Shown piece after piece: positions 1 to 10,674 of a DNA stretch of 64,000 nucleotides; the stretch's first letter is position 1, and the number at the start of each line of letters is the position of its first letter. Source of the DNA: Rhipidocladum racemiflorum (Eukaryota; Streptophyta; Magnoliopsida; Poales; Poaceae). The notes below the pieces were generated by a model, which searched no databases, had not been told where the DNA came from, and saw only the letters and a program-made list of their open reading frames with translations. The position numbers and the translations under genes were made by a program. The stretch is taken from assembly GCA_036346355.1 (NCBI GenBank), contig CM070572.1:43933944-43997943 (forward strand). The letters run 5' to 3'.

Positions 1-63
1 TATACAATACCACATCAAAGAGTCCACATTCCTCATATACAATACCACATCAAAGAGTCCACA
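1..63. repeat. 28-bp direct repeat, two copies, period 35
   Basis: Two perfect copies of a 28-bp phrase beginning TATACAATACC and ending GTCCACA start at positions 1 and 36. The window edge may cut further copies. Confidence 0.85.
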
Positions 64-1572
64 CCACTTCAGTAAAATGCATATGATGGATGCACATGCT
101 TATGCCATGTTCCTCCTCACCGTGCCCTTTCTCAGGAACACACGGTGTTGTACTGCAATCGCGCACGCTGGCGCGTCGACAAACTTCCAATGCATGATTA
201 TGCAGTTAATGCTTCATGCATGAATTCATTCATAACTCCTCCCACCGAGTCCACATGTTTGCATATCATCATATAGCATGGATAGAAAACAAATATCATA
301 GAGATGAAATGTTTAGACAATTCATCCGGTAAACAACATCATTCTTCACCTTACCTCAAAGCAAGTGATTAAACCATGTATGATTGCTGTAATTGGAGTT
401 TATAATAAAGGCGAAGCAAACAACAATGTATAGCTTAACAATACAACTACTTCCACTTGCCTTTACCGACGTGGACGATGAACCTAGTTACGCCCAGCAG
501 TGGCACCACCTGAACAAACATTATTTCAGTACATAGCGACATCACAATTCATCACACAATTCAAACACACGCTTCCTACTCCCCGATCCCATTTAAACGC
601 CAAAAACCCCGATCTGTCCGGATCAACAGCAGCAACCCCCATTCTCTTTTTCGTATCTTTTTTTCTACAGAACATAAAAATATGAAAAAATTACAGGATC
701 TAGATATTGACGAGATCTACAACTTTCCAGAAGATCATAAATTCTAATTCCTCTGTTAAATATGCCTAAACAGTCGTCCAACACAGTGGATGAAATCTGT
801 TCCCAGATTCTGTTCGTCGGTTTGCAACAGCGATAACTCTCAGAAAACTTCCCCAAAAATTCTGAAAAAATTACAGAAGCTAGGTCTCGACGTTATCTAC
901 AACTTTATAGTTATAGGTTTTGGCAGGAAAAATCATCTATGCCACGTAAAACGTGAAACAATCCGCGCTGCACAATCCCCCCTTCCAGAAACAGCACCAC
1001 GTGAACATCTACCCTTCTCCCCCAACAAGATCCATCCAAAACCCTCACCACCAGATCTAATACACTCCTAATCCCTAGGTAAAACAGAGGTAAAAGTTTG
1101 GGAATTTTACCTAGTGTTCTCCCTTGCGAACCCACGAAGAACACGCGATGAACCCCGAATCGGCGATCTGCTCGTCCTCCACGCCTCCACGGAGTCGCTC
1201 CTCGCCTTCTCCTTCGCGATTCGCGGCGGATCTTGAGCCACCACGTAGGGGAAGGAAGGGGAGGGAGAGGTGGCTGCTAGGGGAGGGAGAGGGAGAGGGA
1301 GGAGGCGCCTAGGGTTAGGGGGAAAAGGGGTGGCGTCCCCCCTTGGCTAGTGGGCCGGCCCACTTAGGGGAAGGGGGAGGGAGAGGTGGGGAGGGAAATC
1401 CCGGCCTCGGCCCAGGTTGTCCTCGGCCCACTGATTCTAGCCCGACGCTCCAAAAAAATATATTAAAACGTCGCATGAACTTTAGTTAATCAATTCCCGA
1501 CCAAACTTCTCTCTTTTCGAAACAACCACGACGGAAAAGAACTAGGATCGCTCTCAGACCTAGGGCATCACA
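1..1572 (-). mobile_element. Truncated long LTR, minus strand (right end only)
   Basis: The right edge reads, on the minus strand, TGTGATGCCC, a typical start of a grass gypsy-type LTR. No coding domain is visible. The stretch holds a 28-bp direct repeat (1-28 and 36-63, period 35) and a diverged repeat of about 182-bp period built around a phrase encoding 'attacag..atctacaacttt' (about 675-730 and 857-912). A GC-rich block at 1180-1430 recalls the GC-rich parts of the other long LTRs here. The left end lies outside the window, so no target duplication can be tested. The LTR call rests on the edge sequence and general architecture only. Confidence 0.35.
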
Positions 1573-1647
1573 AGGCCCCTACTGTTCTAGCCCAAGAACG
1601 ATTTGGCAGACTCACCACACCATCAACTCATTCTTATAATAGTTAAG

Positions 1648-1860
1648 ATATGCTGATTTCAGCTTGAATAAATGTGATTGCTAACCTGTGTCAACCACCC
1701 TGACGGTGACATCTTCACCATACTTCGCTTTTTGGAAGAGACCTGATGATTGGTAATAGTCAAGGCCAAGAAAGTCCGAGCTCCGAGCCTCCGAGTTGTG
1801 TGTGTTTTGTAATTACTTTTAGGCTTCACATTGACAACTCCAGATAAACCTGCGAGTTCC
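1648..1860 (-). pseudogene. Subtilase exon-4 fragment (copy 1)
   Basis: The minus strand carries a degenerate version of exon 4 of the intact subtilase at 10675-13891, with the start of the following intron. Recognisable residues are LSGVVNVKP and KTHTTR. A small duplication around the TTRSWDFLGLDYY region ('ccgagctccgagcctccgag') shifts the frame, so the segment holding the catalytic Asp is not readable. The 5' side of exon 4 is fused directly to sequence that lies upstream of the parent gene; exons 1-3 and the TATA box are missing. Exon 5 and everything downstream are absent. The same fusion occurs at 19098-19494. Non-functional. Confidence 0.85.
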
Positions 1861-2641
1861 AATGTGCAATCATATGCACGAGGTGCAAGGCAAGAACACT
1901 TCAAAAGAAAACATGCATTCTCTTGTTTCAATGTAAGGTTTTACACGTGATAAAGACTAGATTATGTCCATGTAGGGTCGTGCTTTTGATTAGGTCGATC
2001 AGGCTTAAACAACTACCAAACCGGATATAATATTGAGGTTTCTGATGTAATGACCTGATCAAATTTTAGTCAGGAAGGAAGCTAGCATTAAAGATTTCTA
2101 CAAAGAAGTTTCTGCCGCTCCTTGGATGTATATAAAAAGAGAGGCCGCTTGGAGTCTTGGACAAAATCACGTAACGGATTGCTTACAAATGTGAAGGGAT
2201 TTTGTCAAAGTTAGCCTTTTGACAAATTGGACTGTTTGATCGTTAAAGATTGATTTGGCTCTGCCGGTATTAAAGTCATCTTCAACGGTATTTCCTAAAT
2301 TTAGATCCCTATATCTCTATATAAAGAATTCCCTAAAAAGATTCATTTCTTATATCTCTTCCCTCTCGAACAGTATTCACCAAATCCCCACTCTCTATTT
2401 TCTGCCTCCAATATTATAATAATATTTCATTAATTACTTGCAATTTGTAATGAAAGAGGTTTTCTTGGAATGCTTCACATATATAGCCAAAAAGTCTTAT
2501 TCGTAGAAAATTTAGACTAACAATCTATTTAAATAAAACCAAAATATATAATAAATTAAAATATTTGAGTTACCTCTAACAATTACGAAATGTACAAGAT
2601 TTTTGTTTCAGTGCATTCAGTGTGGATGTTTGGATGGATAT
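1861..2641 (-). repeat. Duplicated subtilase upstream region plus PIF/Harbinger 5' end (copy 1)
   Basis: From about 1863 to 2240 the sequence matches the region upstream of the intact subtilase (13978-14350) with small changes. From about 2240 to 2550 it matches the start of the PIF/Harbinger-like fragment at 19860-20060, including a phrase reading CCCTATATCTCTATATA and the A/T-rich leader. The block therefore carries two joined pieces also found together in copy 3. It ends at the copia insertion site; GATAT (2637-2641) is the left target duplication of that element. Confidence 0.75.
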
Positions 2642-2859
2642 TGTTAGACAACCTCGCTATCGAATAGTCCGGGGTTGCCTAATAGATCTAAACTGGAGAA
2701 TAGAGAGAGGGAGAGAGACACAATATGAGGAGGAACTGCTCTGCTTTATTATTCTCATTGCTTGTGTATACAAAGGGGTAGCCCCTGCCTCCTATATATA
2801 GTGGTTCTGCTAGGGATAAGGAAGAGTCCATATAGGATACGTCAATCGGTTTCCTAACA
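2642..2859 (-). repeat. 3' LTR of the copia element
   Basis: This 218-bp LTR matches 9632-9849 with no difference seen by eye. A TATA-like CTATATATAG lies at about 2792-2802. The purine tract follows immediately at 2860 on the internal side. Confidence 0.93.
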
Positions 2860-3163
2860 CTCCCCCTTGGACTCTTCACTGCGAGATGCATATGCCTCAT
2901 TAAAACTCCATAAAAACCCAGTGGGAAAAATAATTGGAGAAAGAGTACATAGCACACGCTTGTTGTGTTGCACGGATTGCCTCATCAAAAACCTTAGGTA
3001 AGAAAACTTCAATGAAAAACTTACTTAAGGAAAAGAGTACAATCCACCCAAACTTCAATGTTAATCTCCAAGATTCACGTTGGGTACTCAAACTTCATGT
3101 TCGAGATTTATGTAGGAGTATGTGAAAATTCTCCCCCTGAAATCTGCACTTCTCTAAGCCTCA

Positions 3164-4643
3164 TCATCCCGATTCCTCTAATACGTCTTTCAAAGGAAGA
3201 TGCCGGGAGTGACTTAGTGAATAAATCTGCGAGATTGACTTAGTATGCAGTATCTTTATCTCGTTCATCTTATGCATTTCATGGGCATAAAAGAACTTGG
3301 GGTTGATATGCTTTGTAAGGTTACTCTTCACATATCCCATTTGCACTTGTGCAACACAAGCTGCATTATCTTCATAGATAATAGTGGGGGTTTGTTCCAT
3401 GTTCAAAGCCACATGACTTGGATGTGGTGAACCATTCTTCAAGCCATGCACATTCCCGAGAGGCTTCATACAATGCAATGATTTCGAGTGGTTAGTCGAC
3501 GTCGAGACAAGAGTCTGCTTAGACGACTTCCAAGAAATTGCTGTTCCACCGCAAAGGAAAACATACCCAGTTTGTGACTTGCCAGTATGCGGGTCCGATA
3601 GTTACCCCGCATCGGCATAGCCAACTAAATTCAATTCATTGTTTCTTCTGTAAAATAAGCCGAGGTCTTTGCTTCCTTGAAGGTAACGGAAGATGTCCTT
3701 CACCCCTTTCCTATGCCTTTTGGTGGGTTCTGCACTGTACCGCGCTAGCAAATTCACGGCGAACACAATGTCCGGCCTAGTGCTATTCGCAAGGTACATG
3801 AGCGCTCCAATTGCACTCAAGTATGGGAATTCCGCTCCCAGGACTTCCTCCCCCTCTTCTTTAGGCCTGTACGGGTCTAGGTCTGCTTGGAGTGACCTTC
3901 CGACCATTAGGGTCTTTGCGGGGTATGTCTTTTCAAAGCCAAATCTCTCCAACACTTTCTGCGTGTAGGATGCTTGGTGTACCAAGATTCAGCCTTGGAC
4001 ATGTTCAAGCTGCAAGCCTAAACAGAACTTGGTTTTACCCAAGTCTTTCATTTCAAACTCAGATTTCAAGTATGTGCATGCTTCTTCAATTTCCTCATCC
4101 GTCCCAATGATGTTCAAGTCATCTACATAGACGGAGATTATACAAAATCCATTCGTGGATCGTTGTATAAATACACATGGACAATCTTCATTTGTTCGTG
4201 TAGCCTTTCTTGCAGAGAAAGTCACTCAAACGATTGTACCACATTCTTCCTGACTGTTTCAGTCCATACAGTGATTTCTCCAATTTCACACTGTATAGGT
4301 TTCTGTTTGCTCTGTCTTGGTTCGGGATAGGGATACCTTCCGGTACTTTCATGTATATCTCCGAATCCAAGTTTCCATACAAATATGCTGTGACAACATC
4401 CATTAGCTTCATTCTCAACTTCAAGTTGACTGCCATTGAGATCAAGTACCTAAAGGTAATTCCGCCCATGACCGGAGAATAGGTTTCTTCATAATCAACC
4501 CCAGGACGTTGAGTGAAACCTTGAGCGACAAGCCTTGCCTTGTACCTTACAACTTCATTGTTTTCGTTTCTCTTGCGAACAAAAACCCATTTGTGACCTA
4601 CGGGGTTTATATGGGGAGGCGTGCAGCACACGGGCCCAAACAC
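3164..4643 (-). pseudogene. Copia reverse transcriptase-RNase H, frameshifted
   Basis: On the minus strand, 4643-4188 encodes the RT N-terminal half (HKWVFVRKRN, YKARLVAQGF, LEKSLYGLKQ). 4225-3989 carries the catalytic YVDD motif (VYVDDLNIIG). 3985-3602 carries the thumb and connection segment (SAIGALMYLANSTRPDI). 3478-3164 carries RNase H with EDNAACV and TKHINPKFF. These pieces lie in different frames, so a single polyprotein cannot be read. The active-site Asp pair is intact, but some conserved positions differ (for example HINPKFF where HIDPKFF is usual). Ty1/copia identity is secure from motifs and domain order. Confidence 0.9.
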
Positions 4644-4830
4644 CTCTCTTTTGTTCAGAGAGACTAACTCTGCGGTGATTGCCTTCTTCCAATCTTCCCA
4701 ATCGAGCCTTTTCTTGCACTCTGCGAGAGATGCGGGCTCGGAATATTAATGATCGTGGCAATCTTCTTTGCAAAGTATGCATCGACATTGGCTGTTGCTC
4801 TATTCATTGATTCTCCTGATATTACAAAAT

Positions 4831-5290
4831 TTATGGCCATTTCGTCATGGTGTGCTCATGCACTTCTACTTGCTCTTCATTGCTATTTCCCATTCCAGTA
4901 GCAAGTTCCTTTAGTTTTTCTCCGCCAATGTGTGCGCACACATTATTTCCGGCGGCTTCTTCCAATGGAAGGTTCAGATCTGGAATTGCCTTTTCCACAG
5001 GTTTCTTTCCAGTGCCAGGTCTCAACTGGCTCCCCTTCTTGCTTTGGGGCACTTTTGTGATTGGCTGTGGTAAGTCCTCTTGCCCGATTTTCCCAGGCGT
5101 CTCCGGTACTTTGGGTTTGAGAAGCCGATTTCTGTTCTTTTTCTTTGAGGCCTCTGAACAGGATGAGGATACCTTCTGCTTTCTTTGGTATTTCCACCCT
5201 CTCTGGTGCATTTCTTGCTGGTACATGCGACTTAACCACGCTCTTCAGATCACAAAAATGATCAGGCAGTTCATTTGCTAAATTCTGCAA
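4831..5290 (-). pseudogene. Linker between copia integrase and RT, low complexity
   Basis: This minus-strand stretch encodes Lys/Pro/Glu-rich sequence (PKVPETPGKIG, DLNLPLEEA) between integrase and RT, where copia polyproteins carry a poorly conserved hydrophilic linker. Two overlapping frames are open, suggesting a frameshift near 4943-5226. No catalytic motif is present. The assignment is by position. Confidence 0.5.
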
Positions 5291-5365
5291 ATCGATTGTC
5301 TTCTTGACTTCATGATTTGCTTCATTAGTGCGAGGGTCATGCGCGGGGATCGGTGGAATGCCATA

Positions 5366-6084
5366 TTATTTCCGGCATTTTTCATCCAATGGTTGATTCT
5401 CTCCCCTAATGACGGAAACGGTCCTCGTCAAAGATCTGATCGGCGAATCGGTCAGTATGCAAGTCTCGATCATGGGTTCCAAATACCTGATTATGGATGC
5501 ACTCTCATAACCAACGTATATCCCAGACTTGCGGAGAGGGCCCATTGCAGTCCGCTGTGGGGTGGTATAGGTACATATACCATACAACCAAAATTTCTAA
5601 GATGGGAAATCTTCGGGATGACCCCTTGCACTAGTTGCATAGGTGAATGGATGTTGTAGGCCGATGGTCTATAATTGATGAGTGCTGCTGCGTGCGAGAT
5701 CTGCGTGTCCCAACAAGTGTTGGGCAAGTTACAACTCTGCAAAAGCGGTCTAGCAATGAACTTAATCCTCTTTATTAGTGCTTCAGCTAGCCCATTTTGC
5801 GTATGGACGTGCGATGCAGTGCTCAACAGATTATTCCCGTTCTTTGTGCAATAATCATCAAATGCCTTGAAAGTAAATTCACCGGCATTGTCCATTCGAA
5901 TGGACTTTACGCGATGATCGTGAAAAGCATTCTTAATTCGATGATCTGCGAGATCGATTTGCCATAATGCATGATTCCTTGTTGACGGCAAACATGTATG
6001 CGACCATTTCGAGGAAGCATCAATGAGCACCATAAAGTACCGAAACGGCCCTGACAAGGGCTGAATCAGGCCGTAAATATCCAC
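5366..6084 (-). pseudogene. Copia integrase core, truncated and frameshifted
   Basis: The minus strand from 6084 carries the catalytic core: the first acidic motif as MDIYGLIQPLSGPFRYF, the second as IRMDNAGEFT, and the Glu motif as QNGLAEALIKRIK. The downstream SAYNIHSP..LRNFGCMVYV block is typical of copia. The tail continues in another frame at 5587-5366 (SGIYVGYESASIIRYLEP). The zinc-binding N-terminus is not clear between 6084 and 6389. It sits between protease and RT, as expected for Pseudoviridae-type elements. Confidence 0.85.
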
Positions 6085-6388
6085 TGAATGCGTTCCAGGA
6101 ATGCAGTGATTTCATGTTGCACTTTCATGACAGAGGGTCTAGTTATTAATTTCACGGTGGCACATGCATGGCACACAAAATCTTCGTGATTCGGAAATTC
6201 TTAACATTAATGCCATGACCTTGTGAGTTGTTAACTATATTTCTCATCAATCTAAGACCAGGATGACCTAATCTACAATGCCATAAAGCAAATAATTCAG
6301 CTTCTAAAGACAGTCTTCAAAGAAGTATACCTTTGCGTGTGCATTGATTTTCGTGTAGTACAACCCGATTCATATGAGGGACATTTTT

Positions 6389-6724
6389 CTAGTACCATCT
6401 TTCCATATTCGCGTGCTTCACAATGCACAAGTGTTCTTTGCCATTTTCTTCATTGGTTTCTACGTGAAACCCATTGGCGCGGATATCCTTGAAACTTAAG
6501 AGAGTGCGGGTTGATTCAGGGTACAAGAGGGCTTCTTCAATTACCAAACTTGTACCCATTGGCAATATAATTGTGGCTCTTCCTGAGCCTATTATATGCG
6601 TATCGCTTCCTGCGATTGTCGTAATCCTTCCAAAGGCGTTCTTCGTGATAAATGCCTGGAAGTATTTCGACTCTCTTAAGATGGTATTTGTTGTGCCACT
6701 ATCAACAATGCATATTTCCTCCAT
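6389..6724 (-). pseudogene. Copia aspartic protease domain
   Basis: The minus strand reads IVDSGTTNTI, the DSG(T/A) active-site motif of a retrotransposon aspartic protease, followed by SDTHIIGSG and a hydrophobic LLYPESTRTLLSF block typical of copia polyproteins. It precedes integrase, as expected. A start at 6724 is only the first available Met; in a working element this would be internal to gag-pol. No gag is joined upstream. Confidence 0.82.
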
Positions 6725-6739
6725 TGGGCGCTACACGAT

Positions 6740-9631
6740 TTCTAGATGAAAAGAAATATAATTCTAATCAGACAGTGGTAAAGTAATTCAAACATTTGCT
6801 TGTAAATAAAGAATCTTTGGAATAAATAATAAAGCGCATATACATTCATGAGAAAAATGCTCTTCTAAAGCTTGTAATTCATTATGCAATCTGATGTCTA
6901 TGTGAGATGGTTCTGACCATTCGGGCCAGTTCTTTCAAAACTCACGTTTGACAATGCCAGACCTTTTCATATTCATAAGGTTCTTCCATTAGATTACTGC
7001 GTGCAATCTAATAGGAAGTGGCTGCTCAATTCAATAAAATGCATAATTGAATTCTCATGAGTTTCCAGCAAACTAAAATAAAGCAATAATTTCAAGATTC
7101 ACATATACAAAGATAAATGCAAAATTCATAAGTACAAGATTCATAAGTACGGAATTCATAAATATAATGTAAATGCAAGATTCATATATAAATATTCATA
7201 AATACAGCTTCGTGCATGCAGGTGATCGGCTTCGTGCAAGCGATCAGATTCATGTCTTGCGATCGGCTTCGTCACGATCGGTTTAAGCGCGACTTCATGC
7301 GGCGCGTCAGTTCCATGCGTCGGCCTTCTAGGCGCGACGGTGGCGCTTCATGCGGCGTGCTTGAAATTCTAATGAACTATATTAAATCAATAAATATAAT
7401 GCATGGAACAGAACAATAATTGCACAGTTCATAAATTCAGAATAAACAATAATTGCACAATTCATAAATTCATAAATGCGGAAATAAATTCTCAGAAATT
7501 TCCGAATTTTTCTTAGTATTTGGCAATTTTCTGTTAATTATACAGCAATTTTCCAGCATCACTTGATAACAGAAAATAAATTGCAACATGAATTAAACAT
7601 GGCATAAGCCTAATTACAACTTATATAATTCTTGTTGGCTGGGAACGAAAATAGGTAATGAATATCTCTGTCAATTTGACTCTTGGCCAGGTCAACCTGC
7701 CCCTAGGGCTCACATGAGGGAGGGAGCACTTCCCGTTTCCGGGTGCCAATTAAAGAACCAAGCCTCATGTGTGTTTTCCTAGACACCAATTGTCTCATAT
7801 CTGTTTATTCATTACCAAAATCAAATCCCAACCACTCATGTTCTCATTTTATGCCATATGAAATATTCTGGAATTTTCCTAGCACTTTTCATAATTTCTG
7901 CTAATTTCCAAGCAATTTTCAGAATTACTGTACAACAGAAAAATTTAATTTCAGCAAATATCAACATGACATAATTCATAAATTCATAAATACGAAAATA
8001 AATTCTCAGGAATTTCCGATATTCTAAACAGGGCAATTATTGCAAAATGCATACAAAGTATTCATAAATGCAGAAAATAAGGCTACGTACAAATTAAAAC
8101 AGAGCCAAAAAAATTTTCTGCAATTTTCTAGGATTTTTCATATTTTCTGGCAATTTTCAGAATTTTCTGGAAATTTCTAACCAATTTTTCTGATCTTCTA
8201 ATGCAATTTCAGAAAAAGAAAAAATAGTAAAGCAAATAAGAAAAATGGGGGAGGGCAAAGGGGTAATATCCCCCTTCCCTTTTCCTTATCCAGAGTCCAG
8301 ACGCAATTGGACTTCAAAACCGAACTTGATTCCTGCGCCATGGACTCCGTGTCCAGTTCATTCTAGCACCTCACCCACTCGGCCTTGCGTGAAGTACAGG
8401 CGACTGCCGACTTCACCGGCGGGCTCTGCAGGTGCCGGCGGTGGGTAGGCCAGGACTTCGGCTGGCCGGGTTGATTCAAAGCGGCGGGATTGAGGCGTCC
8501 CCAGCGCAAGGAAAAAGGAGCCGGTTCAGGCGGCAAGCCAAGGGGCCAGGATGGCCGCAGCAGGCCTACGGAGGCCAGGGGCGGGCCGGCGACAGCAGCG
8601 CGGTGGGGCCGGAGCGCCGGGCGGCAACACGGTGTCCTGGGGCTCGCCGATTCGGTGGGCGGCGCGCGCTGTAGTGGCCGGCCTGCATAAGCGGAGGCGG
8701 CGGCGCCGGCTAGGTGCGTGGGCGCCTGGCGCTATGGCGACATCCGTGGCGGGCGGCTAATGGCGGCGTCCAGCGCGATGTCCAGCAAGGGCAGCGGTTT
8801 CGGCGCGAGCACGCGGCGGTTTGGGGCATCTCGCGTCTCGCGCTCGAGCGGCGGGTGAACCACGGCCGCACTGGCGACAGGCCAGCGCGGTGCTTGGCGG
8901 CGAGCCGGCAGCCAGGCGGGCGCTTCGAGGCCAGAGCGCAAGGAGGCCGGCAGTGGCGCTTCGAGCGCGAGCCAGCCGGAGGTGCTTCGGGCGTGCGCGG
9001 GAGTCTGGCTTCGTGCCGGGGTGCAGCGGCTTCGAGCCGAGTCGACGGGAATCCGGCCGGTGGTTGCTTGGTCGGCGCTCGGCTTCTCAGGGTGCAATGG
9101 CGGCTTCGAGCACCGTAACCCAGGGAGGTGGCCGACGGGTTCAATGAAGGACAGCGACGCTTCATGGCCGATCTGTAGCCTTGTGCTTCAGTACATTAGA
9201 TAGATGCATAGTGCTACTCGTATAACAATTACTTCGTGCCACGATCTACAGAATAGCTGCGAGCCGTAGCTTCATGCCACGTAGCTTCGTGCGCGAGGCC
9301 GGGCTGCGGGCCGGCGGCTGGTTCAAGCCGAGTTTGTCGCGCAGCGGCGACCGACGGACACTTCGGGTTGCGGCGCTTCTTGGCCGTCTGTAGATGGCTT
9401 CGTGCCATGTATTGTTGCTTGTCGAGTTCTATAGCTTCATGCTACAATCTGTAAAAAGAATTGTATGCTCGTGGCTTCGTGCCAAATTCTGTAAAATCAT
9501 TGCGTGTAGCTTCGTGCCACGATGATAGACACAATACTACATGCGTATAAATATTCATACGGGATTAGATGAATCCCGCGTCTCACCTTCTTCTCACCTT
9601 CAATCTCTGGTAGAGCTTCGTGCCAATAACG
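6740..9631 (-). other. Non-coding copia leader in the place of gag
   Basis: No gag, CCHC knuckle or long conserved frame is recognisable here on either strand. Three textures are visible. 6740-8230 is A/T-rich with short repeats around 'aattcataaat' and 'ctcagaaatttccga' / 'ctcaggaatttccga' (about 7490 and 8006). 8240-9140 is strongly GC-rich with open but low-complexity frames on both strands. 9200-9631 holds several copies of GCTTCGTGCCA and close variants, the last adjoining the 5' LTR. Captured host sequence or an expanded leader are both possible. Confidence 0.6.
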
Positions 9632-9849
9632 TGTTAGACAACCTCGCTATCGAATAGTCCGGGGTTGCCTAATAGATCTAAACTGGAGAATAGAGAGAGG
9701 GAGAGAGACACAATATGAGGAGGAACTGCTCTGCTTTATTATTCTCATTGCTTGTGTATACAAAGGGGTAGCCCCTGCCTCCTATATATAGTGGTTCTGC
9801 TAGGGATAAGGAAGAGTCCATATAGGATACGTCAATCGGTTTCCTAACA
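9632..9849 (-). repeat. 5' LTR of the copia element
   Basis: This is the promoter-bearing LTR in the minus orientation, identical to 2642-2859. Just inside it (9622-9631, minus strand) is CGTTATTGGC, which places a TGG about six bases past the LTR. That is a plausible primer-binding start, but the following bases do not read as the common initiator-methionine type. Confidence 0.92.
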
Positions 9850-10674
9850 GATATGACGTGCGAGAAGATTCTTGTCCTTCCCTTTTTCCACTGAGGTGAC
9901 AAATGGAGCCAATAACGGGGTCCTTCCATTTTCCGTTGGTTTGATGATTGAAAACGATGGGAGAACGACTGCGCCGAGATCGTGAAAACGAAGGGAGAAC
10001 CCTTTCGGTTTCTGATTGATTAATGACGGTCTCATATATTCGAGATCTAACAAAGCAAAAATTGCTCTGCTTTTCTCATCAGAAATTTTACACAACCAGG
10101 AGAAAATTCAGTTTGGCTCTAAATTCTCACACACACTGTAGTATACACTTCTACATACACCAAAGGAAGCAAAGTATTGTAGGGATCATCACTTACAAAT
10201 TTAGAACCAACCCAAGTTAACTTAAAACCGTCAGGTTAATTTATGTACATATAATAATTCTTAAACGATTTAAATACATGTATTCTTCTATATGATTTAG
10301 ATAAATTTCAACACTACTAATTGGTTAGCCATAGGGGAACATGAACAAGATACCAGCAAATTTAGGGGTAGGATTATAGACTACTCCATTGGAAATTACC
10401 CCATTTAGGTAACAGCATGAAAAAGTCAGCCTGTCACGTGTGCTAAGATTGTACCTTTCTGGTTCCAAGTTCTAACCATGTCATATATATGATCATGTAA
10501 CGGGTTTGCACTTTATTACCAACACACAAAAGGGATGAAACAATCAGTTCAGAAATAGGATTACAAGATGGCTATAAACAATTCCCAACAATGCTACAAG
10601 CAGGATATCTTTCACTCTCTCTCTCTGCCATTTATTTACTACAAGCGCAAATTTCCTGTTAACTACCAACAGAT
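9850..10674. other. Intergenic stretch 3' of the subtilase
   Basis: 9855-10130 looks like an old LTR-type fragment, with phrases such as 'ttttccactgaggtgacaaatggagcc' and 'tctgattgattaatgacgg', but has no bounded ends. 10130-10670 is A/T-rich and should contain the 3' UTR of the minus-strand subtilase. I see no domain-bearing frame. Confidence 0.4.

Larger units (their letters stand above)
2642..9849 (-). mobile_element. Full-length Ty1/copia retrotransposon, recent insertion
   Basis: Two 218-bp direct repeats (2642-2859 and 9632-9849) that look identical base for base bound the element. They start TGTTAG and end CTAACA. GATAT flanks both sides (2637-2641 and 9850-9854), so it is a complete single insertion of 7208 bp. 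Reading the minus strand, protease, integrase, reverse transcriptase and RNase H follow in the copia order (integrase before RT). A purine tract (CAAGGGGGAG) abuts the 3' LTR at 2860-2869. The coding region is broken by frameshifts, and no gag or zinc-knuckle domain is recognisable in the 2.9 kb between the 5' LTR and protease. LTR identity implies recent movement, so this copy was probably mobilised by proteins from another copy. Confidence 0.93.

Noticed and set aside
5312..5659. Plus-strand frame of 115 codons
   Set aside because: It is the reverse of the copia integrase tail and linker and has no domain.
8245..9203. GC-rich open frames on both strands in the copia leader
   Set aside because: They are low-complexity Arg/Ala/Gly text open in many frames at once with no motif; GC content alone explains them.
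9605..9631. tRNA-like text (CTCTGGTAGAGC resembles a D-arm)
   Set aside because: No acceptor stem, anticodon arm or T-arm can be found around it; it is part of the copia leader.
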